Source of the DNA: Epiperipatus broadwayi
Lineage: Eukaryota; Onychophora; Udeonychophora; Euonychophora; Peripatidae
DNA length: 64,000 bases
Reading direction: 5' to 3'
NCBI GenBank assembly: GCA_028023455.1
Contig: JAQFVV010006844.1
Span: 62,001 to 126,000 of the forward strand
This document shows, in pieces, positions 36,389-47,820 of the stretch; the stretch's first letter is position 1, and each line of letters starts with the position of its first letter. The notes under the pieces are model-generated. The model saw only the letters and a list, made by a program, of their open reading frames with translations, was not told where the DNA came from and ran no database searches. A program made the translations under genes and the position numbers.

Positions 36389-37166
36389 GAAATACATATA
36401 GTTTTGCCTGTTTTAATATTTTCAATGCAATAAATAATTAATTAACAGTTATTTGGAAACCTATTTGTTATTTGTAATAACTTTTATATAAGTGTTTTTA
36501 TATTTAATAAGTATCAATGAAAACTTTATAGGATAAAAATTAGAACAACCACTTGCTATGTCAACAATATAGGATTTAAATTGCTGATAGTTAAAAAATA
36601 TGAATCTTGTTTTCAGATCTTAAGCAGAAAACTACCTTTTAAAAAAATTCACTAACCCATAGTTAATTTATATATATATTGAGTGGTAAATGAGGCTTTT
36701 ATAGTTAGAAGGCAAAATATGCATTAAAATATTAACCCTCACTTATCTGATACAATCTTATTTGTTAGTGCCTTCTTTGGAGGGCCATTAAAAAGACCTT
36801 TGCCTTGTAATGGCATTTAAAAACAATTTAAAATTTCAAACATTTATTAATTTATTCATCCCTCCCCCCAATAACAATTTAATAGATATACATACATTTT
36901 AATATGAAAGACAACTGATCAACCATTGTCTATAAACTTAAAAATATATCAATCTGTATATCATAAGAAAATATCAAGAATAAAATGATACATCACTTTA
37001 CTCAGCCTAGGGTTTAAATAAGGCTTGATTTTTGTGAAAGTATGAGAATAAGGATGGATTTCAAACTCAAGCCAGATTGAATGGCAGATATAATAATTTG
37101 AACATACACTTAAATATATAATAATAATAATAAAATAGAGCATTTTACTTGCTTGTGGTTAAGACC
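36389..37166. other. AT-rich DNA, no gene seen
   Basis: No supported feature. The 60-codon minus-strand frame at 36961-37143 has no motif. Confidence 0.5.
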
Positions 37167-37230
37167 TGTAGAGGTCCCTACCTTCACATTTTCAGACGTA
37201 TATTCTTGAGGCTACAGCCTTAGTAAATAT
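37167..37230 (+). repeat. Short interspersed motif, copy B
   Basis: TGTAGAGGTCCCTACC, then CACATTTT, then TTGAGGCTACAGCCTTAGTA and AATATT, in the same order as at 124-190. Confidence 0.5.
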
Positions 37231-39230
37231 TACATAAATAATAAATTGAAGTCAGGTACACCTGGGTCTCTTTTTATGCAGTAGATAGGTTCCACAAAAA
37301 ACCCACAAAAGAAATCGCACAAAAATAGACTTAACTTTCATTGAAAAATGTAGGATAAGTTCCATAATTTCAAAAATTGCATAAAGGCAAAGCAACAAGG
37401 TAAGATTACTTTAAAATTTGCATAAAAAAATAAGGAAATAAAGTATGACTAATAAAAAATTTCAAATATTTGAAAAAAATTGATACACGATAAACTTTTT
37501 TTTAGTAATTATTTAATTTTATTCAAAACAATATGTTTTTATGTGTAATTTATTTTACATTTTTTCATACATATATTAATCATTATCGCTATTTGACAAT
37601 AGGCAGCTTCATTTGTGAACTGATAAGAAATCAGATTCATCACAAGGAAATACAATTAGCGCCAACTTCAGATTCATGCTGTGTTTAATTAACCAAACAG
37701 GTGCATCAACTGAAAATGTTCACACTTCAAGTCACTCTGAAACCATCAATTTTTGTGTTATCATAGTGAATTTACAGTCTTTTTAAAGTTTAAAACATAC
37801 TGTAAGGTGCTGATTTGTTCTTTGTTTTGATATTCAAAATGAAAATGTTAATTTTGGAATATTTTTTTCATATTTTTTTTACATATTATAAATTATTTTG
37901 ATAAAATATGTTGAAAATATTATTTTAGAAAAATAGTTAAGATTTTAGTAAAAATTCTTTACTTTTACAGAAACGTAAATTGAGAAATAAATCAATGACA
38001 TTCACAGCATTTTCTAATAGGTTGCAAACATTCTTTTTAGGTTCTCCACTATAGAATATTTTTATAATTATAAATAGAAATTTATTTTTGAAAAAATTTT
38101 CATTCACTTTCATAATCTGACAAATTATTAATTTGCTTTTTATAAACAAATCTAATACTAAAAGACAAATATATTTTTACTGCTGATTCTGTAATTGAAC
38201 CAATCAAAAATTAAAACTTTAAGTCACTCAGCCAATAAAAAAATTTTCAGTCTAAAAGTTAATAGTTTTCTGTTGACAATGTAATCGGTGATTAAACTTT
38301 GAGATGATGATTTTACTAATTGTTTATGAAGCTTGTGATATCCAGACATACAACTATTTAGCTCTCATTGGAATTTAAGAGCTCATTCATAATTCATGTC
38401 ATTATCAAGAAAATGTTTGTCCAGTTGATTAGAACGTTGAAGACTTTTTTGAATCATTTTTTTCTGTGAAGCAAACAGGTTCCACTGCTGTTTCATTATC
38501 TTTTTCTAAATCTTCTACAGTATCTAAATTTGTTGCCAAACCTTTTTCCAACAGGTATTTAAAGTATGTAAAATATAATGTGTTTATATAAAATGGGGAA
38601 ATACCGATTTTAAGTGAAATATGAATTTCTTTATCACATAAAAGAAAACCTTATAAAAATATATTAAGAAGAAACATGAATCGCATAACTTCAAAATCAC
38701 ATTTAAAAAATCTGCACAAAAAGGTACCCAGGTGTAATAATAAATATTTTAATAAATACAATACTAAAGCATATATATATATGAAAAAATCTGCACAACT
38801 TGCAAGAGTTATACACATCAGAGCTACCAAGAATAGATGGATACATTTTATTCTTTATCCTTTGTTCAACATTTAGAATCCTTTTTACGTCATTGCCTGG
38901 AGAAGAGTGTTTTACTTCCTTTGTTTAAATATATCCATCTGCATTTAAAATTTGTGAATGAAATGAAATTCTGTATCCTACTATTATTTATTTAAGTGTA
39001 AGTTCAAACTATAAATGTCTGCCACTAAATCTGGTTTGACTTAAAAATTCACACGTATTGCCATATTTGTCAAAGAAATCAAACCATATTTGGATATCAT
39101 GCTTAGTGCAAAGTGATTTACCATTTTGGTTCAAGGTTTTTCTGGCAATAAAATGTAAATGGATACTTTCATTTGTGTGTGTGTGTATATATATATATAT
39201 ATTGTAACTGTATAAAATGGGGAAAAGTTT
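37231..39230. other. AT-rich DNA, no gene seen
   Basis: Several short frames (37937, 38676) lack motifs. A compound TG/TA microsatellite lies at about 39174-39202. Confidence 0.45.
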
Positions 39231-39235
39231 TTATT

Positions 39236-39320
39236 TAATGGCCCAGAGATTTGGGTGGCAATTTGTAACTGTACAAAAGTAATGTTATAAATGCCCTGTA
39301 AGTTCAGGTATTAATTTACA
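39236..39320 (-). mobile_element. LTR end with primer-site-like flank
   Basis: The plus strand reads TGGGTGGCAATTTGTAACTG, then TACAAAAGTAATG and CCTGTAAGTTCAGGTATTAA. The same string, slightly diverged, occurs at 47756-47820. Read on the minus strand it is an LTR end (...GTTACA) followed by TTGCCACCCAAA, similar to the tRNA-Lys primer-binding site in many LTR elements. Only the end is recognisable. Confidence 0.5.
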
Positions 39321-40300
39321 AATTAATAAAACAATGGAAGATTTCTTTAATAAATATAGGGATGATCAAAATTAATTTTGGTGAATTTTGAAAGAAAATC
39401 CTATTAAAATTTTATAACTAATGATACTTTGTTATTTGTTAAAAATAAAAATCTCTTTACTTTTATACATATGAATATTAAGGTGAAAACAAGACTGTGA
39501 TAGTATATATCTAAAATCAAGGGTAATTTTATTGACTTTAAAATATACCTAAAGAATTCAAATAATGAATAATTAATAGTCTCAGGGAATAAATAATAAC
39601 GGCAGCCTAAAGCAGACATGTGACTAAAGATTTTATGTGAAATGAATGAAAGTCTTGATAAATCATACAGATACAAATTTGTTAATAGAAAAATTATTCA
39701 TACTTTATTCATTGCTAACAGAATAGTAAACAAAATTACATTGGGGAACTTTAACAACTTTGATTATTTTACAAAGTTTCACTTACGAAGACTGCTATAA
39801 ACATCCTTCAATAAACATTATACATAAAGTTTTTCTTAATATTTTGAAGGTAAATGAAAATTTACTATGGATCAAACAAACAAAAGGATAACATGTTTCC
39901 CTAATATTTAAAATATATTTTAATATTGTTAATCCATTGGTTTATTTCCACAAACTAGAATATTAATAATATATATGTTAACTATCTACTCATTCACCCA
40001 ATTATACTTTATGAATGTATGTACACATAAAGATATATAAACTTATATAGATAAATTTTGCATTATCTGTGCAAGTAATTGATATCTTCAAAAGTTCTAT
40101 AAAGTCAACAAATATGCACGCATAATATTAATGCAAAAAAATATTATGATTTCATTTAATTAATTTTTTTTTAGGAAAGCATCTGAAAGTTCATGTGAAA
40201 AAAGTTTTTGTTTTAAAATCTTTGTGATTAGTGAAGCTTGACATGAATGAAGATCGAATTTGCTTCAGGCAGTTATTTCTTTAACTTATATTAATTATCT
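39321..40300. other. AT-rich DNA, no gene seen
   Basis: No supported feature. The 90-codon minus-strand frame at 39404-39676 has no motif. Confidence 0.45.
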
Positions 40301-40302
40301 TT

Positions 40303-41100
40303 GCTTTTTTTTTCCAAAACAACTTTATTGGGAGTATTCGTGTTACATGAGCTAAGTAAATCAAACAGTCCTAGTAATATTGTCACCTTATGCTGGCATT
40401 GTAGCACTAGATGGCTGCACCATGGTGTAAGTGTGGGTGCTTTGAATTTCTCAAGGTGAGCGTTCATCTGCTTAGGAAGGAGATGCTTGTCCAGGTGTCA
40501 CCGAAAAGCCATTCAGGAGCCAACAATTTATCTCTTTGTTTTATCTTGTTGAGTAGCTTGAGGAAGGTCTGACAGGCATTGAGATTTCCTTGCATGAAAA
40601 TGAGCTTATACCTGGTAAGCCAGATTGCAAATGTGAGGAAGATGGACAATCTGATGAGGGAGAAGGTGCCGTTTCTGATGACATGCTTAATTGATGATAT
40701 ATTTTGGGTGTTGGTTGTGTTCCCTTCATAGATAAGGTGCCAAATCTGACTGAGATAAGGGCAGGTGAGTAATACTTGCTGAATAGTTTCTTCGTCCGAT
40801 GAGCAGATTTGGCAAAGGGTGTTGAGGTGTGAGAATCCCCTCTTGCACACCAGGAAGTGGTTAGTGGGCAGAGAGGAGATATTCAGCTTTACAAGGAAGT
40901 CTAAGTGTTCAGGTTCACTTGGCCTTTGTGATTAGCAGTTTGTTGTTCATGCCAAGCTCTGCTTGGAGAGGTACTTGGCTGGGATAAATCAGCTTGTATA
41001 TCTCCCAAATCATCATTTCTTTTTAAGTGGGATGTTGAAATCTTCAAAAGTGTTCTAACTTCAACAGTTTGTAGAGAAGTAAACAACTCTTTCCTCAGAG
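40303..41100 (-). mobile_element. 5'-truncated LINE with zinc-knuckle C-terminus
   Basis: The minus-strand frame (40850-40464) reads VCKRGFSHLNTLCQICSSDE followed by ETIQQVLLTCPYLSQIW. This is the C-x2-C...ET-x-H-x(4)-C...W zinc-binding module at the end of LINE ORF2 proteins, here with Gln in place of His. A further frame upstream (41086-40901, LFTSLQTVEVRTLLK) belongs to the same protein after a frameshift. About 110 bases after the stop come AATAAA (near 40330) and a poly(A) run at about 40303-40312. This is a complete LINE 3' end and marks the insertion as a retroposition product. Confidence 0.7.
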
Positions 41101-41448
41101 TTTAGGCATGACAATAACAATAGTTTATTTCTAAATGAACAGCTTTCTTTTATCTTGAAAGTTTTTTGCTTAAAAATAATTTTGAGAAGTAAAGTTTATA
41201 AATATAATTTAAAAATAGTATTTGTCCAGAATGGTGATAACTTTTTTTAAATGCATGTGAAATTTTGATATATAAAGGCAGATATTGGAAAGGGCAAGGC
41301 ATTTGACCCTTTTATGCATATTGGTGTTTGAATACCAATGAAGAGTCTTATGTAAACATCTGATGTTGATCACAGCTAGTTCAAGTGGTTAAGTGATTTT
41401 TTAATTCTCTATTATTTTATTAATATATTTCTTTATAACATTTTTTCT
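41101..41448. other. AT-rich DNA, no gene seen
   Basis: No supported feature. Confidence 0.45.
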
Positions 41449-41543
41449 CATGTGTCATAGCATCAGCCAGGAAGTGAACCCGCTAACCTGGAACAACTGC
41501 TTGTAAAGCAGCTGTCACTGACCTCTCGACCACCAATGCTTGA
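41449..41543 (-). mobile_element. tRNA-derived SINE, copy 4
   Basis: Minus-strand copy of the same family: AGCATTGGTGGTCGAGAGGT, the anticodon-like arm GCTGC..TTTACAA-GCAGT, GGTTAGCGGGTTCACTTCC (second subfamily) and GGCTGATGCTATGACACATG, with an A-rich tail beyond 41449. Confidence 0.87.
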
Positions 41544-42261
41544 TCTTTGTATACTCAATGTTATATAAATTCTAGAATAAGCAAGGCTGTTCTGTTTAAT
41601 TATTCTTTTATATAAAATTTGGAATGGGCACACATACATTCAATGTTCACGTTTTAGAATTTTTTTTGGAGATTAATAAAAAATGTATAAATTATTTAAC
41701 TTTATATTATAATTAATATAGTGGACTGCTAAATATATGCATATTCTTTTATTTACTAATTTTTATTATGTTCATATTTATAATCATTGTAAATAAATTT
41801 ATTTATTAGATTTTAATTATATTTGAGCTTTTATTTCTCTAACATTTAGATTAAAATTAAGGATGTTTTAAAACAAACATTTTAGATAAAATATAAATTG
41901 TTTATGCGCAAAGAATAAATAAAGAAATAACAGTAAATAACTTCAAGAAAAATGGAATAAATAATGAAACATAAACATTTTTATATATACATTAACACAT
42001 AATTTAGGAATAGGCATTCAATCCTTAATCGAAAACTTTGCCTATCTAATTGTTTTACCTTTTAGTGATTTTACTTCAAAATTTATTTTTTAGATTTTCT
42101 TTTCTTTCTATTTCAGGTAAAACTTTCTACTAGTGGGTACTTTTCTAAATAATTTTATGGGTTAGAGAATGGACTCTATTTTCAGAACTTAGTAATTATT
42201 CAAGAAATATATTATTTCCTTATAAATATTAATTCTTATTAAGCGCGATGTCAGCATGTAA
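41544..42261. other. AT-rich DNA, no gene seen
   Basis: No supported feature. Confidence 0.45.
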
Positions 42262-42380
42262 TACTTATATAAGGCTAAAACATTAGTACAGTCGAATCTT
42301 GCGTTATGATTTGTAGAAGTCTCTCTTGCTAAAATTAAGCACTCAAGGTGCATGTACTAAGGTTTTAGCCTTATATAAGT
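42262..42380. mobile_element. Hairpin MITE, about 118 bp
   Basis: ACTTATATAAGGCTAAAAC then ATTAGTACA on the left (42263-42290) is the inverted copy of TGTACTAAGG then TTTTAGCCTTATATAAGT on the right (42353-42380). The spacer of about 62 bases has no frame. The palindromic core TTATATAA lies within each arm. No clear target duplication was identified. Confidence 0.75.
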
Positions 42381-43805
42381 TTACTTCCTTATATATTTTT
42401 TTCATTTCTTTATTTACTACTTCTTAAATAAATAATCCAACAATTGATTTACCTTAATTCACACACTAATGTAGTTTATCAATTGAAATCAAATGCATCT
42501 AACATAGACATTGGATTATTTTATGACATTATCATAGATATATAGCCCACTGAATTATATGATCTTTCCCTCATGATCAAAATTTTTGATATGCAATTAT
42601 GAGCTTTTAAATTAACAAAAGTTGTTAATAGATATATTATAATTTTGAATTTCATCCTTACTGGATACTTATAATTAATATCTCACAGATAACACAGATT
42701 AAATAAATTTAAATTGATATAAATATCCTTTAATTTATCTACAAATATTTATTGTATATACTAAATGAAATTATTATTATGGAGCATTGGTCTTAATTCT
42801 CTATCCTCATGATTTGACATCATTTTCCTTTTTAATTTTACCCTGTTGGGATATTTGTAAAATAAGTCAGTAATGTTTATGGAGTAACATCTGCCTATGA
42901 AATTTATGTTAATGTAATTTAAACACCTTGTCTTAACTCAGCTATCATTAATCACAGTCAGATACAGGCTGAATTTCTCTACTATGATATGCAAACCAAG
43001 TAAAACTTTATGGTTATACATTAAGATATTCTGATTCTCCATGATGAACTCATTAACATAAACTGTACATATAAGTTCTCCACAGTATTTTATAGTATTC
43101 TATGATGCTGCTACATTTCAATCAATCTGATGATCCCTTCAGTCATAAAAAATGTCATCTTCCTGTCCATATTTCTTGAGGAGATAAAACCATTTAAATT
43201 TATAAAAAAAATTCTTTTGAAATGTAAACTGTAAAGCCTACCACCACTGACTAAATGGGATGGCATATTATTCCCCAGATTTCTTCTATAAGGGATTTAT
43301 TTCTTGAACTATCTTGAATCTTCATTGCTGAAAGATTCATTGATTCTGACATTATTAATTCTGGTAACTTGCAGTTAGAGTAATCTGTGCTACCTTTAGC
43401 TTTATCAGTTTCTACATATTATGTTTTTGTTTTCTGGGTGAGTTTATGTGTATGGTTATGAAAAAAGGCTTAATTCCTTTTACTTTAGTTCTATTATGAG
43501 TTTGCTCTTTTTTATATCTCGAGCTTTTAGTTTCAACCCTTTGCAGGCTATTGACAAGTTATGCTGGCAGTCATTCAATTCACCCAAATTTTCAATTTGT
43601 TTTGAGATTCTTTTCCATCTCTTTTCATTTTTTCTACTCTGCTATTTGTTTAAGGTTCCAACTTCCAAGTTGCTGAGAGTTTTGCACTTATGATTTGAAT
43701 CCCTGATCTCCTTTGTTCTAGATCAGCATCTGCAGATCACAGAATATTTTCACAAATCTTATTTATTTCTCATTTCAACTCATGGTATATATCCCTATCA
43801 TTTTT
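42381..43805. other. AT-rich DNA, possible retroelement flank
   Basis: No firm gene. The plus-strand 81-codon frame at 43448 is hydrophobic and is probably the shadow of the minus-strand relic that continues from 44500. Confidence 0.4.
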
Positions 43806-43811
43806 TTAAAT

Positions 43812-44500
43812 TCAGGTGTCAAGTTCCATCATCATGGGACCTATTACTTGTAATGCATCTGAAATAACTTTTGACAATATTTGTTTCCTCTCATGATTTT
43901 CTTCCATCTCATAATTCCATATTTTATTGGTTATTTCCAAACAATATTCTTGGGCAAACCTAATCATCATACTTTTGAATCTTAATTGTATACCCAATTC
44001 TGGTTTGGCATTCCCTATGCCACTCCTAAAATGAGCACATCATTTCTATCTTGAAGCCTTTAAATTCTTTTTTCAACACTATTGTCTTTTATAATTTTTT
44101 TCTTTGAAAATATATTCATATATTCTACTTGGAAAACTTCAATTTTTTTTTATTTTCTGGATTTCTATCTTCATTTCTTCCCTTGACACTTTTAGTTTTC
44201 CTTTCAAGGTTATAAATTCAGTGCTAGTTTCTTCTTTCAAAGTTATAATTTCAGTTTGCATCTTTCCTAAGTTGCCCTTCAGAACTTCAATTTTGTTGCA
44301 CCAAATTTCTAATTTCTCTTTTATTTCTTTAGAATTATCTTCTATTTTTGCTTTTAATCTCTTAGAATTATCTTTTGACATTTTAGAATTATCTTATACC
44401 TCTGCATTCAATTCCTTAAGCATTTTCAAAATTTCCTGGAGATCAAGATTAGCACTACCTGACAAATTGGGGGTAATTTTATCCATAATACTAAATTATT
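43812..44500 (-). pseudogene. ORF1-like coiled-coil relic
   Basis: The minus strand begins at an ATG near 44486 with MDKITPNLSG and LQEILKMLKELNAE, then one stop. It continues in frame with MSKDNSKRLKAKIEDNSKEI through KIEVLKGNLGKMQTEI to IEIQKIKKN at 44139. A further piece at 43997-43812 (LRFKSMMIRFAQEYCLEITN) lies beyond a frameshift. About 110 residues show heptad spacing typical of the trimerising coiled coil of L1-type ORF1 proteins. No RNA-binding domain was recognised. It is decayed and the family is uncertain. Confidence 0.45.
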
Positions 44501-45034
44501 AGTGTAACAAATATTAAGCAACTAAAAATATTTTTTGATAAATATATTTTATATATTAAGCCAGGTTCTATTCTTTGTTCCTTTACTGCCTACAAGTAAA
44601 ATCATTAAACATGCATATAAAAATGCTATATATATTGTAACAGTCAGAAAACGTGTGAATCGTAAACAGTGCACAATTCGACCACCACACAGAACAGCAG
44701 CACCATCAAGGTAGCGAAGCCACCCGTGTTACTGAGTTCGAACATAGTTTATCGGTTCCACAATACAATCCATGAAACAACGCATCTGATGTGACATTAG
44801 TAAATATTTCCTTAGGCACGGTGGTCAGGGATATGCAAGAGATTCATGATTTTATTCTTGAGTTAGCCAATAATCAAACTAATATTAATTAAACATTCAT
44901 ATTTACATAATCGAGGAAATATTATATAGAATGGGTATCGAATAAATGAAATGTAACTGCAGATGTATAGTTTAAAATTATTTATTAATACATTTTAATA
45001 AAACAATCATTTACTAATAATATTTTATGGATTC

Positions 45035-45275
45035 AAAGCTTCAGTAGCGGGATTTGCGACATGATTATATTTTAAAGAATACATTTATTTATTTAGACAT
45101 TACTTTACATTGAGGACTTCAGTAGCGGTATTTCCGATACTGTAATGTTTACAAAAGGAATACATTTATTTGTTTAGACATTATTTTATCTTGAGGACTC
45201 AGTAGCGGTATTTCCGATACTTTAATGTTTACAAAGAAAATTCACTTATTTGAAGGCTTAATCTAGCTACCTAAA
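45035..45275 (+). repeat. Three tandem units, 78-80 bp
   Basis: CAGTAGCGG(G/T)ATTT(G/C)CGA at 45042, 45120 and 45200 marks three head-to-tail units. Each is followed by an AT-rich segment with ACATTTATTT(A/G)TTTAGACATTA in the first two. The conserved part includes the near-palindromic GTAGCGGTATTTCCGATAC, and a partial fourth GAGTAGCGGT occurs at 45353. This could be a protein-binding array in a promoter-like region. Confidence 0.8.
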
Positions 45276-45500
45276 ATTCTTGAGTAAGTATTTCTAATGC
45301 ATGCCTTGGGGAATTTATACCTTTGCAATGCAAGAGTCTAAGTAAGATTTAAGAGTAGCGGTGGACATATATTTATTTAATTAAAATATTTATTTTATGA
45401 CTAAGGGCAAACATTTATTTGAGAGTGAATTATGAAGATAATGCAGAGGCGGAGTGATATATAGAATAATAAAACTAAGTAAAGGAACACGTGGTATGCT

Positions 45501-45779
45501 TTAGAAAGGCGATATGGAATGGCAGTATATTGAAACTGCAATGCTGCGAATGAGTTTATAAGACTGTCGGGCTGGTCTCTGCCTCAGCCCGATGAAGTAA
45601 GGTGTCACATAAGCATAACCAGGGACAAGCGGTACATGTCGCAATTTGCCGGCTGGCTGCATGACATTGTCAAATCCTACGGGAGCACCCATTATGCCCG
45701 CTTGTGTAGGACGACTGGGGTTAATTTCAACCCTGAAGAATCCGGAAATTTCACGGTGGAATGGGTCATCACATCTCTA
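45501..45779 (-). CDS. Exon-like open segment, unknown protein
   Basis: On the minus strand TGTTACATTTTAG at about 45780 could serve as a splice acceptor. From there a frame is open to a stop at 45501: CDDPFHREISGFFRVEINPS, then PTQAGIMGAPVGFDNVMQ, then GKLRHVPLVPGYAYVTPYFI and GLRQRPARQ. Codon third positions are rich in C and G up to about 45565 and AT-rich afterwards, so a true exon might end near 45565; no strong GT donor is visible there. I do not recognise the protein. It is either a host exon or part of a mobile element. Confidence 0.3.
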
Positions 45780-46504
45780 AAATGTAACACATGTATACTG
45801 TATAAACGATTATGATGAGATTTAAATAGATTTCTGACTCGGCCCTACATTATCAACATTTACTAAAGAACTCTGGCGACTCTCAAAGAAATGTAATTTT
45901 CTAGAATTATTCATTAGATTTAATAAATACAAAACATATATAAACTGGGAGTTATTACAACTAATATGCCAGCCATTTGCGAAGTAGTAGACCCTGCATT
46001 ACAATAAATGATGCATTGAATGCGTGTTGATTTATATGAAAGTTAAGTTATTTAGGAAAGTAAATATTAATGAAAATTTGACACGCATTCATTGTTTCAA
46101 GCGATCATAGATTTAAACTTTGAACATTGAGACAATTATTAGCATGCAATAATTAAATAATAAATATAGATAAAATGTAGATTTTAGAAATACGCACCCA
46201 AGAAAGATAGAATGAGGTAAGCTAGATTATTAGAGAAATTTACACATTAAGTTAATTATTCAATTTAGTTATACAAATGGTAGTTTTTACATTTTACAAT
46301 TTAGATAAGTAATATGAAGAAGAGCTATAGCATGTTATTAGAGTACTCTAGAGTTTGAACACAGACAGGTACCTGTTTTATAAGAAGTTTTCTGATTCCA
46401 TTAGTTTAGCAGCAAAAAGTTCATGAGTGGCAATTCTTTCTTGTATTTAGATATTTCATTTACTTTCACAGCAGCAGCAGCTTTCTCATTTATTTCAGGC
46501 AGCA

Positions 46505-46675
46505 GATCTTCATGGTGAATTTATGACGGGCAATGGAAAGTTCGGCATCCGATAGGCCATCTCCCGATGGAGAATAATCTAGGTGCTTTACTCGGTCATA
46601 CCTTGGCAGGAACAAATTATTTTTATATTTTTGGAGACTCTCAGTGATCGAGAGCAAAGCTAAAGTTTAAGTGAA
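46505..46675 (-). other. Second exon-like patch in the same block
   Basis: The minus-strand frame reads ALLSITESLQKYKN, LFLPRYDRVKHLDYSPSGDG, then LSDAELSIARHKFTMKICCL and a stop. An AG that could be an acceptor (AACTTTAG) precedes it. The plus strand has an equally good acceptor-like TTTCTCATTTATTTCAG at about 46498, followed by a short open stretch (AADLHGEFMTGNGKFGIR, stop). The coding strand therefore cannot be decided. Confidence 0.2.
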
Positions 46676-47181
46676 TGTCTCCAGCAAGTCTAAGATGGCC
46701 TCTTTTTTTATCTTGATCTTTCACATTTTTGTTAAGGTATTTTTAGGTTCTACTTAATCTGCCCTGAGGATAATCAATGCCTTTTGTTGGTTTTTAATTA
46801 AAGAAAGCTGCCGTTCTATTGTTTACATTTTACATTTACTAATTACATTTTGGGGAATTTTTCTTTAATTTATCTATTATCTATCACTGACCTATGCTTT
46901 TAAATTTCAAAGACAAAAAGGAAACATAAGATTATTTTAACTTTTAATTAAATATTACATCAGATTTCTTTTAGAATTATTATTAAACAAAATTTAAACA
47001 AAGCAATAAATACGAACTTTATAATCCAAAATAAATGATTAAAATTATACAAAATTATATAACTAAAAGAAATCTAAATTATATTATTTTATCCCTATTT
47101 ATTGCCTTTAATTTGAGATCGAAATGTGTGCGTATTTATGCTGAATTCTACATATATTTATACATTTTTAATATTGTTACA

Positions 47182-47460
47182 CACACAATTCGATACCAAA
47201 AAGTTTAAATTTGGGCAGGATAGACCGGTCAATGAGAGATGACAGAAAAAGGTGAAACTTAAGATTCGAATACGAATCTTACTGTTTCAATATATATATA
47301 ACGAGTTACAGTTTCTAATGATTGTTTATTTTATCCCAGTGAGATATATCATAAACAAAAATATTTTTGTAACAAGATAAATCTTTTATGTGCATTAATA
47401 ATCCACACATTGTTGACGAGTTCATAATCCTATTGATTAGACTGAAAAATTATTCTCAAG
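47182..47460. other. AT-rich DNA with a perfect palindrome
   Basis: GATTCGAATACGAATC at about 47264-47279 is a nearly perfect palindrome. Otherwise nothing is recognised. Confidence 0.4.
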
Positions 47461-47820
47461 CCCCATGTTGGATGCCAATTTGTAATTGTACAAAGTAGTG
47501 AAAGACTAACAAGGCAAAACTCTCCATACAGTAGTGCCACCCTGTGCCAACCAGAGTAATCAATAGATGCCAGAAGGCTTGTGCATAAAATCCCTATCTA
47601 GTGCCTACTCATCCAATATCCCCAGACTAGTTTCTGACTTGTGGCCTTTATCAGTGAGGCACCTTGGATCTGAGATAACAATTATGTGCTAGTATAAGGG
47701 ATAGTGATCATGTGATGTAGTGAAAGACTTACTTAATCTGTAGAATCGGATGGCAATTTGTAACTGTACAAAAGTATACTTATAAATACCCTGTAAGTTT
47801 AGGTATTAATTTAATACATA
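47458..47820 (-). mobile_element. LTR relics with tRNA-Lys-type primer site
   Basis: On the minus strand an LTR end (...CAATTACA, 47475) is followed by AATTGGCATCCAACATGGGG (to about 47457). This matches the common tRNA-Lys primer-binding site TGGCGCCCAACGTGGGGC with few changes. A second LTR-end copy (GGATGGCAATTTGTAACTG) starts at about 47757, and the phrase GTAGTGAAAGACT occurs at both 47488 and 47718. The material is therefore two partial LTRs close together. Related pieces lie at 39236 and 36323. No coding region follows. Confidence 0.6.

Larger units (their letters stand above)
44636..47181. other. Unclassified block of distinct composition
   Basis: Base composition is clearly more balanced than the flanks, with CG-containing words such as GTAGCGG, CTCGGTC and CGCCTTTC. 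It begins TGTAACAGTC and ends ATTGTTACA, short inverted ends that would suit an LTR. No 5-bp duplication was found and the length (2.5 kb) is large for an LTR. Inside are tandem repeats (45035-45275) and exon-like open patches (45501-45779, about 46510-46670). It may be a large non-autonomous element or a host gene fragment. Confidence 0.4.

Noticed and set aside
40648-40680. CTGATGAGGGAG in the LINE 3' fragment, hammerhead-like start
   Set aside because: It lies in coding sequence of the LINE and lacks stem II pairing and GAA.
44636-47181. Calling the block a complete LTR element
   Set aside because: Ends TGTAAC/GTTACA fit, but no 5-bp duplication, primer site, polypurine tract or retroelement protein was found.
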